Source: Brevinematales bacterium
GTDB lineage: Bacteria; Spirochaetota; Brevinematia; Brevinematales; GWF1-51-8
NCBI GenBank assembly: GCA_020059465.1
Contig: JAGVBZ010000001.1
Location: 95,001 to 159,000 of the forward strand
DNA: 64,000 bases
Reading direction: 5' to 3'
Part shown: positions 1 to 9,467 of the stretch, one piece after another
How positions within the stretch are numbered: the stretch's first letter is position 1
Layout: each line of letters opens with the position of its first letter
Program-made: the position numbers and the translations under genes
The notes under the pieces: model-generated
Told to the model about the DNA's origin: nothing
The model's input: the letters and a program-made list of their open reading frames with translations, nothing else
The model's database searches: none

Positions 1-1702
1 CGGGAAGCTCCTTCACCAGCGATGCGTCTATTTTCAGGTAATCAACCCCTAATTTGAGGATATTTTCGTAATTCGAGTATCCGCTCCCGAAATCGTCTAT
101 AGCGATCTTCACCCCGTACCGTTTCATCTTCTTGACAAACGCCTGTATACGCTCGAAATCCCCTATTCCCTCCGATTCCAGTATCTCGAATACCAGCCGT
201 TTTGCCGTATCCGGTTTGGCGATTAACATCCCCTCGATAAACTCCAGAAGATCGGCGTTTTTCACATCGGAAAAAGAAAGATTGATGGAAAAAGAATATG
301 GGAGATTCTCGAAGAAATCGAAAGCTTTCTCAATCATCGTATGGGATATCTGGTACAACAATCGGGATTTCTTTGCGACTTCGAGGAAATTCGCCGGCGA
401 GATGATGCATTTGGTTTCGTCTATCAGGCGGACAAGACACTCGTACTTTTCGATCTTTTTCGTATGATTATTATAGATCGGCTGGCAGAACGGTACGATC
501 CGCTCTTCCTTGATCGCGGAACGGATGATGTTCAGCCAGTTGATGTTGTCGGAGGGTTTGCTAAAATACTCCGAACTTTCGTCATAGATCAGGAAATTGA
601 GATTATTCCTGCGCGCGGCGTTCAGCGCCATCCCCGCGTGCGTAACCAGCGACTGCCATACTTCATCCTTGTCAGGCTCATGCAACATCGACGCCTTGGC
701 AATTCCCGCGGTGACACTGATACTGATCTCGTTGCGGTTATAGGAGAATATTTTGTCGGCTATGCCTGTTATCAGGAATTCGATAAATGTCGTCAGTTCA
801 TGCTGGTTGAAATACCGGTCGGACACCACGGCGAACTCGTCGGAGTGCAGTCGGTATATCTGATAATCCCCCTTCGGCAGAAGGTACTTGAAACGGTTCG
901 CTACCCCGATCAGGATAAAATCCCCCGCTTTATTCCCGTACAGGCTATTGACCTGCTTGAAGGAATCCACGTTGACAAGGATCACCGTCGGATTCTGCAT
1001 TTTTTTCAGGTCCATCAGAAGCTTCGACCGCGTCGGTAAAAATGTAAGCTGGTCTTTATTCATGAGCTGGATGAGCTGTTCATGCTCCTTGTGGGTGCTT
1101 CGGATATAAATCAACATAAACGGCAGACTGAGGAGGAGAAAGTACACCCCGGTCAGTATCGCGCTGAGCCAAGGCGATATACCCGTGGTGAATATCTCAT
1201 GCTCGCCGCCATAGGTGATACCCGCGATCACAGACCGCCCATTCACATCCAGAAGATGATAAAAATAATCGCCGCTCTTCCGGCTTTCATCGTTCGTCAC
1301 AACCGAGTAATAACCCTGCGCTTTCATCGAATCTTTCCACCCCTCGGGCGGAAGGAAATTCAGCGATATGCATGCGCCGGTAAATGAATCCGACGTATCG
1401 AAAGAGTAATAGTAAATCCCGTTCGTCCCGACGAGAATAATGATTCTGCGGGCATTCAGTAATTCTGACATTTTATTGATATTGGACAATACCTGCCGGT
1501 CGCAATTCAACAGATACGCGCTATCCGATGAAAAATAGGAATCTCCTGCAATTATCGTCAGATTCTTCGCCCAACGTTCCATATCCGTTTGATAGTGCTT
1601 TTTTAACTGATGCCGTTCGAAGAAAAAGCCGAACAGGAGGTATACGGCGATCCCCGCCAAATATACCGATAACGCAACGATGATTAAATTTCGCTTTCTC
1701 AA
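1..1702 (-). CDS. GGDEF-EAL protein, membrane-anchored, 3' end outside the window
   Basis: Read on the minus strand from a TTG at 1702, preceded by a GGGGAG ribosome site; about 567 residues lie in the window and the C-terminus runs off the left edge. An N-terminal membrane segment is followed by an extracytoplasmic stretch, a second hydrophobic segment near 1100-1190, a GGDEF-type domain and an EAL domain. The cyclase signature reads LHSDEF, so the two glycines are lost and diguanylate cyclase activity is unlikely. The EAL motif reads ECL but keeps the metal-binding Glu; the later SINLS, FEILE and DDFGSGYSNYE motifs and the Lys of YLKIDASL are also present. I infer a c-di-GMP phosphodiesterase or c-di-GMP sensor with an extracytoplasmic input. 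The frame is open across the whole stretch. Confidence 0.88.
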   Translation of the reverse strand, partial: MRKRNLIIVALSVYLAGIAVYLLFGFFFERHQLKKHYQTDMERWAKNLTIIAGDSYFSSDSAYLLNCDRQVLSNINKMSELLNARRIIILVGTNGIYYYSFDTSDSFTGACISLNFLPPEGWKDSMKAQGYYSVVTNDESRKSGDYFYHLLDVNGRSVIAGITYGGEHEIFTTGISPWLSAILTGVYFLLLSLPFMLIYIRSTHKEHEQLIQLMNKDQLTFLPTRSKLLMDLKKMQNPTVILVNVDSFKQVNSLYGNKAGDFILIGVANRFKYLLPKGDYQIYRLHSDEFAVVSDRYFNQHELTTFIEFLITGIADKIFSYNRNEISISVTAGIAKASMLHEPDKDEVWQSLVTHAGMALNAARRNNLNFLIYDESSEYFSKPSDNINWLNIIRSAIKEERIVPFCQPIYNNHTKKIEKYECLVRLIDETKCIISPANFLEVAKKSRLLYQISHTMIEKAFDFFENLPYSFSINLSFSDVKNADLLEFIEGMLIAKPDTAKRLVFEILESEGIGDFERIQAFVKKMKRYGVKIAIDDFGSGYSNYENILKLGVDYLKIDASLVKELP

Positions 1703-1912
1703 GTATCTCCCCTCGATCTGAGCATAGATACGTCTAAAAATGTCCCCGAGTTTTATAGTTTCGATAGAAATATTCACTCAATGGCACGAAGAAGCGGAAT
1801 AAACGGGCGATTTTAAATGCGCTTGTAAAGTATAAAGTCATTCTGATCGAAATGCAATAAATTAGTTTTTTCATACCGCCTATTTTATACTATCGCATGG
1901 GGTAATTATGCA

Positions 1913-2380
1913 ATGAATATAATTATCAGGCAATTCATTCCGGAAGACGTTCGTCCCGCGCAGGAAATGATTTACCGGACAATCAGAATCAGTTACGCAT
2001 CGTTTTACTCGCCGCGGGAAATGGAGTTTTTCTTTAATGAGCATACGATTGAGAATATCCTCAAAGAATCCGACGAGGGTTATACTGTTGTCGCGCTCGA
2101 CGGAGACAAGATCACGGGTACGGGCACCCTCAGCGGACCGCATATCGGGCGGGTATATACCGATCCCGCATATCAGGGCAACGGTATCGGGAGGCGGATC
2201 ATGACTGCGCTCGAGACAAAGGCGCGCGCCGACGGGATCGCACGTCTGGACTTATGCGCGTCCCTCCCGTCTAAGGAATTTTATCTCCGGATGGGATATA
2301 CTATTGCGGAAGAATCCTACGCATGTATGACCGACGGGATAACTCTGCATTATTTCGGGATGGCTAAAACACTTGATTAG
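1913..2380 (+). CDS. GNAT family N-acetyltransferase
   Basis: A 155-residue single-domain GNAT protein. The acetyl-CoA loop is visible as VYTDPAYQGNGIGRRIM (about residues 80-96), followed by the usual helix and the FYLRMGY motif near residue 124. The N-terminus (IIIRQFIPEDVRPAQEM) is the normal first strand and helix. The ATG at 1913 follows a weak GGGG about ten bases upstream. The substrate cannot be predicted. It is transcribed alone, divergent from the GGDEF-EAL gene and convergent with the lipoprotein gene on its right. Confidence 0.85.
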   Translation: MNIIIRQFIPEDVRPAQEMIYRTIRISYASFYSPREMEFFFNEHTIENILKESDEGYTVVALDGDKITGTGTLSGPHIGRVYTDPAYQGNGIGRRIMTALETKARADGIARLDLCASLPSKEFYLRMGYTIAEESYACMTDGITLHYFGMAKTLD

Positions 2381-2456
2381 AATACGAACGACTCCCGGCC
2401 CCTGTCAGCGGAACACCGGCAAAATCCCGCATTATTGCTCCCGTGCCCGCTCGAGA

Positions 2457-3917
2457 CTATTTATTAAAAATTCCTATTGTTGCAATACCCGCGTTGTATT
2501 GTACCTCTATACCCTGATTGCTGATCATGAATGCCGTACAGTCGGGAAATGGGATATCGGTGCTAAATCCGTCGAGACGCATCCCGCCGTAAGGGATAAC
2601 AATCGCGCCGGATGAGGCAGGCGCAAACGGTATCTGCGATTCCCCGATCTGGATATCGCCGTAGAAGAAACCGTTCTGTAGATCGAACTGCCATCCGCCC
2701 CAATCATAATTGTTATAGGTATTGGGGAACGCCGCCCGTCCGTTATATAGCATTCCGCCGTTCATCATCCCGGATACGCTCAATGTGAGAGTCACGGACT
2801 TTTCTATGATGAAAAAGTTCGATACCGTCATTCCCGTCGATATATCGCTGTATACCAGGAATACCTGCACCCTCTTCCCGGGCATTACCAGAATTTTCCC
2901 GTCAGTCACGCCGGTTATATTGGTGACATAACCATATTCTTTGGAATAATAATTATCGTAGGGATTTTTCGGTATCGACGAAGTATAACCCGCCGCGTAA
3001 TAGAACTGCCCGCTATTCGCCCCTATTCCGTTCGTATTCATCCGTATGACCATACTTCCGACAGCCGAATTGTTGTCCATGTCGTAGAAACCCAAACCTA
3101 CGCTGGTTTGCAATAATGCGTCCAGAGAACTGTAAAGAAAATTGCCGCTGCTGTTGTTATAGTATGTCCATCCCTGCGTGGGGCCTCCGCGGTAGACTAC
3201 GCTGCCGTCGGTTTTTTTATAATACCGGATAGTTTCCTGCATATTCCCCGACGGGCAGAAGTTTGCAAAGTCTACCCCCCATGTGTCCATATTACCGCTA
3301 CCCCATCTCCCGACCATGAATGCAAGCCCAGAGAGGGAGATATTGCTCAATCCGAGAAACGATTTTTTCAGCATGATCTCCATATTCTTATCGTCATAAA
3401 CCGCATACCCGTAGTTGAAATTTATTACCCCGTTATTGATAAAATACTTCAGATTGGTATAACTCTGGACATACAGATAAATACTCTGCCCGTTCATATT
3501 CTGCACCAAATTCACTCCGTCCATATATCCGTTTCTGAGGGAAAACACCATTTCGAATGCATTGGAGGCCGTGCCGTAATCCCGCGCGGGATTTACAATA
3601 GTGGAATAATCTTTACCCGTGATGCCCCCTTTGGGATTGACGGCTTTTCCTACCGTCGTTAGGTAATTGCCGCTTCTGTAGTAATTAAACTGATAGTAGA
3701 AGTAAAAGTAATCCTTATCCTCCCCGACCCCGAATTTTGATATAGAATCGCCCTGTATATCCGCAATCATATTATAGTTTGAGAAGAGACTGAATTCATA
3801 ATCCTTCGTCCCGGAATCCCGCCAGTCAATATAATCTTCGCTGATCGACGGAGGTAAAATGAACGCGCACGAGGAAAGAAGCAACGCGCCAAATAGGATA
3901 AATATTGCTTTTTTCAT
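2457..3917 (-). CDS. Lipoprotein of unknown function, 486 aa
   Basis: The N-terminus is a type II signal peptide (MKKAIFILFGALLLSSCAF) with a lipobox at Cys17, so the product should be an envelope lipoprotein. The rest is rich in Asn, Gly, Tyr and Ser with no membrane segment, as in beta-rich surface or periplasmic proteins. I recognise no family. It lies 14 bp downstream of the barrel-like gene at 3932-4471 and is probably co-transcribed with it from the promoter near 4516-4544. A ribosome site (GGAGGC) precedes the ATG. Confidence 0.8.
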   Translation of the reverse strand: MKKAIFILFGALLLSSCAFILPPSISEDYIDWRDSGTKDYEFSLFSNYNMIADIQGDSISKFGVGEDKDYFYFYYQFNYYRSGNYLTTVGKAVNPKGGITGKDYSTIVNPARDYGTASNAFEMVFSLRNGYMDGVNLVQNMNGQSIYLYVQSYTNLKYFINNGVINFNYGYAVYDDKNMEIMLKKSFLGLSNISLSGLAFMVGRWGSGNMDTWGVDFANFCPSGNMQETIRYYKKTDGSVVYRGGPTQGWTYYNNSSGNFLYSSLDALLQTSVGLGFYDMDNNSAVGSMVIRMNTNGIGANSGQFYYAAGYTSSIPKNPYDNYYSKEYGYVTNITGVTDGKILVMPGKRVQVFLVYSDISTGMTVSNFFIIEKSVTLTLSVSGMMNGGMLYNGRAAFPNTYNNYDWGGWQFDLQNGFFYGDIQIGESQIPFAPASSGAIVIPYGGMRLDGFSTDIPFPDCTAFMISNQGIEVQYNAGIATIGIFNK

Positions 3918-3931
3918 AGTGCCTCCTTAAA

Positions 3932-4471
3932 TTAAAAAACCAGCCCGAAACTCGGCATAAACCCGATCGGCTGATCGGCATTGAAATCATATACAATTCC
4001 GGCTCTTAAGGCGATATTGAATACTTCAATACTCAGCCATAGCCCGGGGTAAAATCCCATAGACGGCTTAGCTGAAATCTCCTTCCACACATCGCTTGTC
4101 GTACAGAAATAGAATGAGAACGACGCTAAAACGCCAATCCGGAAATCCTTGTCCATATTGCCGACGAAAAACATTCCTGTCTCGAGGGTATCTGTGACTA
4201 CCACCAGTGTCCTCCCCGGCGCAACTCCGGGAATGAAGCTGACGCCGATATTCAATCCCGCCCAGAAATTCCTGTTGAAAAAGTAATCGAATCCGACCGA
4301 TTCGAGACTTCCCCCGAGAAAATAATAACGGACATATATATCACGGGAAATCACCGGCGGCGTATATGGCAAAATCAGACCTGAATTGGTGGCAGGAATA
4401 TCTTCAGCGTGACAGTAGATCGCTGCGGTAAGCAGAATAAACAGAGAAATCAAGGAAACCTTCATCAGCAT
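3932..4471 (-). CDS. Probable outer-membrane beta-barrel protein, 179 aa
   Basis: I place the start at 4471, where AGGGGG sits seven bases before the ATG and a signal peptide begins (MLMKVSLISLFILLTAAIYC). The open frame extends 13 codons further upstream without a ribosome site. The mature part alternates polar and hydrophobic residues, is rich in aromatic residues and ends in Phe (SFGLVF), the usual terminal signal of barrels assembled by BamA. No named family recognised. It heads a two-gene unit with the lipoprotein that follows it. Confidence 0.7.
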   Translation of the reverse strand: MLMKVSLISLFILLTAAIYCHAEDIPATNSGLILPYTPPVISRDIYVRYYFLGGSLESVGFDYFFNRNFWAGLNIGVSFIPGVAPGRTLVVVTDTLETGMFFVGNMDKDFRIGVLASFSFYFCTTSDVWKEISAKPSMGFYPGLWLSIEVFNIALRAGIVYDFNADQPIGFMPSFGLVF

Positions 4472-4515
4472 ATAAACCCCCTGTCGATTCCCCGAATCCA
4501 TGATACCCATTGGTA

Positions 4516-4544
4516 ATATAACACTAAAACATATGAATTTTCAA
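4516..4544 (-). promoter_or_regulatory. Putative sigma70 promoter for the 3932-4471 gene
   Basis: On the minus strand TTGAAA (4539-4544) and TTATAT (4516-4521) are 17 bp apart, in the AT-rich gap upstream of the barrel-like gene. The -35 box is good and the -10 box is moderate. Position and spacing fit the downstream gene pair. Confidence 0.5.
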
Positions 4545-4603
4545 TTATATATCGGTTTTTTTTATTACTATTCTGAAATAGGGAAACAAACCGCCCGCAG
4601 CCG

Positions 4604-6034
4604 TTATTTAACTTTCATGATAAAACTATCGCTGTATTTTTCGGCGGAAAATTTCTGCTTCCCGAACACGGCGTCCTTGTAAAAATAACCGGCCGCATAT
4701 ATGCCGCCGTCTCCATCGACCGCAGCCCCGTTGCCTATATCGTTTCCCGGCCCCCCGGCTGTGTCGATACCGAGCAGTTTCCCGTCGGAATTGTACCACG
4801 CGACAAAGATATCCCATGCGGGAGAAGTCCCCGGGTTCAGCTTCAATTTCTGCTTTTCGAACACGGCGTCCGTATCGGCCGACCCGGTAATCACGACAGT
4901 CCCGTCTGCGCCGACAGCGATATCATACCCGCGATCGTAGCCGGGTCCGCCCGCGCTCTTTGCCCATACCGCCTTACATTCACTATCCCACTTCGCGATA
5001 AATATATCCTCGGTGGTTCCTCCGCCCTTATTAAGCACGGCTTTTATCGCAATATCTCCCGCCATAGCTTTCCCGATATCTTTTCCGGTGAGTATACCGG
5101 TAAAAAAGCCCGTCATATAGAAGTTCCCGTCCCCGTCCATCGCGAAACCTTCCGGCTCAAGATCGATACCGACAGACTTCATCCATTCGAATTTCCCGTC
5201 AGAGGTATATTTAGCGATAAACACTTCATAGTTATAGAGCCATTCGCTTTTGGAAAACTTCGTGATGCTGGTTTTATATTCAAATTTTTCAAATTTAACC
5301 GGGCCGATCATATGTCCCGAAATAAAAATACTCCCGTCAGGGCCGGCCTCGATCCCGTTCCCGAATATCCCGGTAATCAAATCGACCCCTCCCGACGCCT
5401 GTTTGACCCATTCCTGTTTCCCGTCGGGGGAATACTTCACTATAAATAAATTCTTTTCCATAATCGGTTTCAGCTTCACCTTGCCGAACGTCGCGCCCTT
5501 AGTGAAGAAACCCACCAGATAAGCGTTGCCGTCCTTGTCGACCGCGATATCGCGCGCCCACATATTCTCCTCATCGGTGGCGGTCTGCACCCAGAGCAGG
5601 TTTCCCTCATAGTCGTATTTCGCTACCGCCATCGAAATCTTGCCCTTCCCGGTGACTTTTTTACCGCTGTCAAACTCCATACTTTTCGTAAAATAAGCGT
5701 TGACATAAACCGCGTCGTCGGTTACCGCGAGAGTGTACCCGTTATCGCTGTCCGGTCCCCCGGCAGTCCGCATCCACAGCAGTTTTCCGTCGGGGCCGTA
5801 CGCCGCGATAAACATATCCGTATAAACCGGTTTGCTGCTTTTTACCTCGATCTTTTTCTTCCCGTTCATGATATATCCGCCGAACGACCCGGTGACAAAG
5901 AGCGTTCCGTCTTTCCCGACCGCGACTGCATTGCCCATCGCATACCAACTGTTACCCTGCACCGCCCAATCGATTCCATACCCCGAGACTGCAAACACTC
6001 CCATAACCGCTAAAACCGTAAATATCTTTTTCAT
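4604..6034 (-). CDS. Secreted SBBP-type beta-propeller repeat protein, copy 2
   Basis: A 476-residue exported protein with a signal peptide (MKKIFTVLAVMGVFAVSGYG). The rest is built from repeated blades of the pattern G.DG..Y..G.F....F, such as YLVGFFTKGATFGKVKLK and IYAAGYFYKDAVFGKQKF, the style of SBBP/YCF48-like beta-propellers. Each blade also carries KYDYEG- or KYSPDG-like loops. It is a close paralogue of the gene immediately upstream (6067-7497), equal in length and largely alignable, so the pair arose by tandem duplication. GGAGG precedes the ATG. Probably an envelope or secreted protein of unknown ligand. Confidence 0.82.
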   Translation of the reverse strand: MKKIFTVLAVMGVFAVSGYGIDWAVQGNSWYAMGNAVAVGKDGTLFVTGSFGGYIMNGKKKIEVKSSKPVYTDMFIAAYGPDGKLLWMRTAGGPDSDNGYTLAVTDDAVYVNAYFTKSMEFDSGKKVTGKGKISMAVAKYDYEGNLLWVQTATDEENMWARDIAVDKDGNAYLVGFFTKGATFGKVKLKPIMEKNLFIVKYSPDGKQEWVKQASGGVDLITGIFGNGIEAGPDGSIFISGHMIGPVKFEKFEYKTSITKFSKSEWLYNYEVFIAKYTSDGKFEWMKSVGIDLEPEGFAMDGDGNFYMTGFFTGILTGKDIGKAMAGDIAIKAVLNKGGGTTEDIFIAKWDSECKAVWAKSAGGPGYDRGYDIAVGADGTVVITGSADTDAVFEKQKLKLNPGTSPAWDIFVAWYNSDGKLLGIDTAGGPGNDIGNGAAVDGDGGIYAAGYFYKDAVFGKQKFSAEKYSDSFIMKVK

Positions 6035-6066
6035 CAGCGCCTCCAGAAAAAACCTGTAGCCGATAC

Positions 6067-7497
6067 CTATTTAACTTTCCAGATAAAGCTGTCGCTGTAT
6101 TTTATAATAGAAAATTCCTGCTTCCCGAAAACCGAATCTTTTTGAAAATTCCCTGCCGCATACACGCCGCCGTCTCCGTCCACCGCGACACCGTTGCCCA
6201 TATCCGTGCCCGCGCCCCCGGCGGTCTCGATGCCGAGAAATTTCCCGTCGGTATTATACCATGCGACAAAGATGTCCCATCCTACACCTTCGGACGGATT
6301 CACCTTCAGCTTCTTTTTATCGAATACGGCATCCTTGGCCGCCCCTCCCGTAATCGCGAGTGTCCCGTCCGCGCCGACAGCGATCTCGTGCGCCCGGTCG
6401 ACACCCGGCCCGCCTGCGGTCTTCGCCCAAATCGCCTTGCAGTTCTTGTCCCACTTTGCGATAAAAATATCCTCGGTGACCGATTCATCTATAACAGTTG
6501 TCTTAATAGTCAGATTCCCGACAACCGCTTTTCCCATTTCCTTTCCGTAAAGTATCCCCTTGAAGAACCCGGTCATATAAAAATTCCCGTCCCCGTCTAT
6601 CGCAAATCCTTCCGGCTCAATATCCACACCTACCGGTTTCATCCATTCGAATTTTCCGGCAGGGGTATATTTCGCGATGAACGCTTCATAATTATAGAGC
6701 CAATCGGTTTTAGAAAATTTTGTGATGCTTGTCTTATACTCGAATTTTTCGAACTGGACAGGGCCGGACATATATCCCGCGATAAAAACACTTCCGTCCG
6801 GACCGATTACGATACCGTCTTCATAGATGCCCGTGAGATAACTATCCCCGCCGGCCGCCTGTCTGACCCATTCCTGCTTCCCGTCGGAAGAGTACTTGAC
6901 GATAAAAATATTTTTGTTCAGGGTAGACGGTTTCAGTTTCGTCTTCCCGAACGTCGCGCCCTTAGTGAAAAATCCCACCAGATAGGCGTTCCCATCCCCG
7001 TCGACCGCAAGATCTCGCGCCCACATATTTTCCTCGTCTGTGGCGGTCTGCACCCATAGAAGGTTTCCCTCATAATCGTATTTCACGACAGCCAACGAAT
7101 ATAATCCTGTCCCGGAAACCTGTGTGCCGTCATCGAATTCCATACTTTTTGTGAAATAGGCGTTGACATACACAGCATCGTCCGTAACCGCGACCGTATA
7201 TCCGTTATCAGCGTCAGGGCCGCCCGCTGTCCGCATCCATAACAAGTCCCCGTCCGGGTTGTACGCCGCGATATACATATCCGAATTATTAGCCTTCGGG
7301 TTTTTTACCGCGATCTTTTTATTCCCGTTCTGGATAAAACTGCTGAAATTCCCCGCCACAAATAATGTCCCGTCTTTCCCAACCGCGACCGAATTCGCCC
7401 ACGCGTTATGACTTTTTCCCTGCACCGCCCATTCCGAACCGTACCCCGTATACGTAAAAATACTCAAGATACACAATAGCGTCATGAATCTTTTCAT
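6067..7497 (-). CDS. Secreted SBBP-type beta-propeller repeat protein, copy 1
   Basis: A 476-residue paralogue of the following gene with the same blade architecture and a signal peptide (MKRFMTLLCILSIFTYTGYG). Blades such as YLVGFFTKGATFGKTKLK and VYAAGNFQKDSVFGKQEF are easily matched to the neighbour. GGGGGA lies ahead of the ATG, and the gene follows the thioesterase stop by 18 bp, so it could be read through from the murF unit. The ligand is unknown; such propellers are common in secreted or cell-surface proteins. Confidence 0.82.
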   Translation of the reverse strand: MKRFMTLLCILSIFTYTGYGSEWAVQGKSHNAWANSVAVGKDGTLFVAGNFSSFIQNGNKKIAVKNPKANNSDMYIAAYNPDGDLLWMRTAGGPDADNGYTVAVTDDAVYVNAYFTKSMEFDDGTQVSGTGLYSLAVVKYDYEGNLLWVQTATDEENMWARDLAVDGDGNAYLVGFFTKGATFGKTKLKPSTLNKNIFIVKYSSDGKQEWVRQAAGGDSYLTGIYEDGIVIGPDGSVFIAGYMSGPVQFEKFEYKTSITKFSKTDWLYNYEAFIAKYTPAGKFEWMKPVGVDIEPEGFAIDGDGNFYMTGFFKGILYGKEMGKAVVGNLTIKTTVIDESVTEDIFIAKWDKNCKAIWAKTAGGPGVDRAHEIAVGADGTLAITGGAAKDAVFDKKKLKVNPSEGVGWDIFVAWYNTDGKFLGIETAGGAGTDMGNGVAVDGDGGVYAAGNFQKDSVFGKQEFSIIKYSDSFIWKVK

Positions 7498-7515
7498 AGA
7501 ATCCCCCGAATAGTA

Positions 7516-7938
7516 TTAATCTTCTAACTGTAGTATATCACGTTTTCGATAAACCATGCCGTGAAATAGCGCGACATTATCCCCGGCCTCGTCCGTGACT
7601 GTCACCGAATAGGTGGCGATTTTAGGATTGATCGACATTTCCTTCGCTTCCGCGAAGAGCACTCCCCCCGTGGCGGCCTTGACAAACGACATATCGGTAT
7701 GGATACCGACCGCGACCGTACCGTGGGAGTTCGACGCCGCCGCGAACGCCAGGTCGGCCAGCGCGAAAATCGCCCCGCCGTGCACCGTACTGATGCTGTT
7801 ATAATGCCCCTCGCTGATCGTCATCTTCACCCTGGCATAACCATCGGCGATATCTACCAGTTCGATCCCGTTACGGGAGCAGAATATATCTTTTTTATTG
7901 AAATAGCGGAATAACTTATCCTTCATCTGCTGATCCAT
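7516..7938 (-). CDS. PaaI-type hotdog thioesterase
   Basis: A 140-residue single hotdog domain. The diagnostic stretch is STVHGGAIFALADLAFAAA (HGG..F.LAD), typical of PaaI/YbgC-like acyl-CoA thioesterases, followed by the beta-strand GIHTDMSFVKAA. The best start is 7938, one base away from the murF stop, with GGGGA seven bases upstream; the frame opens nine codons earlier inside murF. The tight coupling to murF is probably operon structure only. It likely hydrolyses an aromatic or medium-chain acyl-CoA; the specificity is unknown. Confidence 0.85.
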   Translation of the reverse strand: MDQQMKDKLFRYFNKKDIFCSRNGIELVDIADGYARVKMTISEGHYNSISTVHGGAIFALADLAFAAASNSHGTVAVGIHTDMSFVKAATGGVLFAEAKEMSINPKIATYSVTVTDEAGDNVALFHGMVYRKRDILQLED

Positions 7939-7939
7939 A

Positions 7940-9298
7940 TCAGTTCCCCGTGAGCGTCTGAACAACCGTATCCAGTCCCATCCCGTGCGATGCCTTCACG
8001 AGCGCGACATCGCCGTCCCTGATTTCAGCGCGAGCCGCGCTGCTCAGCCCTTCCTTGTTCTCGAACCATTTCGCGGCTATTCCCGCTTTCTGGACAGTCT
8101 GTACCAGTTCACGGGTATAGTCGCCGTATCCGAGAATGAGGTCTGCGGATTTGTTCTTGACAATAAAGTCGCCCACCATTTTATGATAGTACCCCGATTT
8201 CCTTCCCAGTTCGAGCATATCCGAGAGAATGGCGATCCTCCGTCCTCCGCGCGAGCTTGCGCCCAATAGGCGAAGCCCCGCAATCATCGACGAAGGGTTC
8301 GCGTTGTAGCAGTCGTTGATAATAATTCCGCTGGATGTAGGCACGATCTGGCTGCGCCCTGTGACCGCGCGGAATTCGCGCAGCGCTTCGATTCGCAGGT
8401 TGACTGGTACCCTGAAAAATTCGCCGATCCTGAGCGCCGCCGCGAGATTGGACAGATTATGCTGTCCGGGCAGGTTGAACTCGAAGGTTTCGCCGCCGAA
8501 CTCCAGCACATAACCGTCTATCCCCTTATCCTCAATGACCTTGATATCGGAGGAAGTGAAATCGATCACGGGAACCCCCGCGCGCGCCTTGAGGTATCCG
8601 TAGTACGGGTCGTCGGCATTCAGCAGGACAAATCCCCGTTCGACAATCCCGTCGAATATTTCGCTTTTAGCATCCGCGATAGCGTCGAGACTCCCCAGAT
8701 TCCCGATATGGGCATACCCGATATTGGTGATAATCCCCACCAGAGGTTCGGCTATTTTTGAAAGGCTGGAAATCTCGCCCTTATGGTTCATCCCCATCTC
8801 GAGCACCATGAGATGCGTGTCGGTTTTCGCCTCGAGCATGGACAAAGGAACGCCTATATTGTTATTCAGATTCTTTTTCGCAGTGTGCACATTGAACCGT
8901 TTGGACAGGACGGCGACCGCCAATTCGCGGGTGGTGGTTTTTCCGGAACTCCCCGTAATTCCGACCGTATTGGCGAAAATCCGCCTGCGATGGGCGCGGG
9001 CAAGTTTTGCAAGCGTCTCAATCGTATCGTTCACCGGAATGACGACACCCTTGACGACCGATTTTGATACGGCGTCGATTTTGGAATGATTTACAATGAA
9101 TATTTCGACATTCTTAGCGACCGCATCGCCTATAAAATCATGTCCGTCATAATTATCGCCCTTGATCCCGATGAAGCACTCGCTGTCCCGGATTGTCCGG
9201 GAGTCGATCGAAAACCCGGAAAATTCGCTTCTTTCACACCCGCCAATTCTGATTGGTTTTGCTTCGAGCGTCTCCTGAACAAAGCCCACAGAAAACAT
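7940..9298 (-). CDS. murF: UDP-N-acetylmuramoyl-tripeptide--D-alanyl-D-alanine ligase
   Basis: Cytoplasmic Mur ligase that adds D-Ala-D-Ala to the UDP-MurNAc-tripeptide in peptidoglycan synthesis. Visible features are the N-terminal SIDSRTI motif, the ATP-binding loop GITGSSGKTTTRELA, the NLNNNIGVPLSML segment, VLEMGMNHKGEI, and the C-terminal ligase domain with NDCYNANPSSM. The chosen start at 9298 has GGAG seven bases upstream and gives 452 residues, normal for MurF; the open frame begins 21 codons earlier without a good ribosome site. Other mur or fts genes are not nearby, so murF lies apart from the usual division cluster. Confidence 0.93.
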   Translation of the reverse strand: MFSVGFVQETLEAKPIRIGGCERSEFSGFSIDSRTIRDSECFIGIKGDNYDGHDFIGDAVAKNVEIFIVNHSKIDAVSKSVVKGVVIPVNDTIETLAKLARAHRRRIFANTVGITGSSGKTTTRELAVAVLSKRFNVHTAKKNLNNNIGVPLSMLEAKTDTHLMVLEMGMNHKGEISSLSKIAEPLVGIITNIGYAHIGNLGSLDAIADAKSEIFDGIVERGFVLLNADDPYYGYLKARAGVPVIDFTSSDIKVIEDKGIDGYVLEFGGETFEFNLPGQHNLSNLAAALRIGEFFRVPVNLRIEALREFRAVTGRSQIVPTSSGIIINDCYNANPSSMIAGLRLLGASSRGGRRIAILSDMLELGRKSGYYHKMVGDFIVKNKSADLILGYGDYTRELVQTVQKAGIAAKWFENKEGLSSAARAEIRDGDVALVKASHGMGLDTVVQTLTGN

Positions 9299-9396
9299 AG
9301 TATACTCCGAAAATTCTCTTAATAACATAGAGTATATTACTTTTCTAAAACTTTCAAGCATAGGAACTAATTTTTTATAAAATATGAAAATAGCTA

Positions 9397-9424
9397 TTTA
9401 CTTTTTCTGGATTTCCGTTAAAAT
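9397..9424 (+). promoter_or_regulatory. Putative sigma70 promoter for rtcB
   Basis: TTTACT (9397-9402) and TAAAAT (9419-9424) are 16 bp apart, 44 bp ahead of the rtcB-like ATG, in the AT-rich gap between the divergent murF and rtcB-like genes. Confidence 0.5.
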
Positions 9425-9467
9425 ATGTCTAAATTAAAATTAGTTCCCCGAACCGCGGAGGAAAGGG

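Noticed and set aside
6142..7059. Plus-strand ORF of 305 codons
   Set aside because: Shadow of the propeller gene on the other strand, whose frame has signal peptide and blade repeats.
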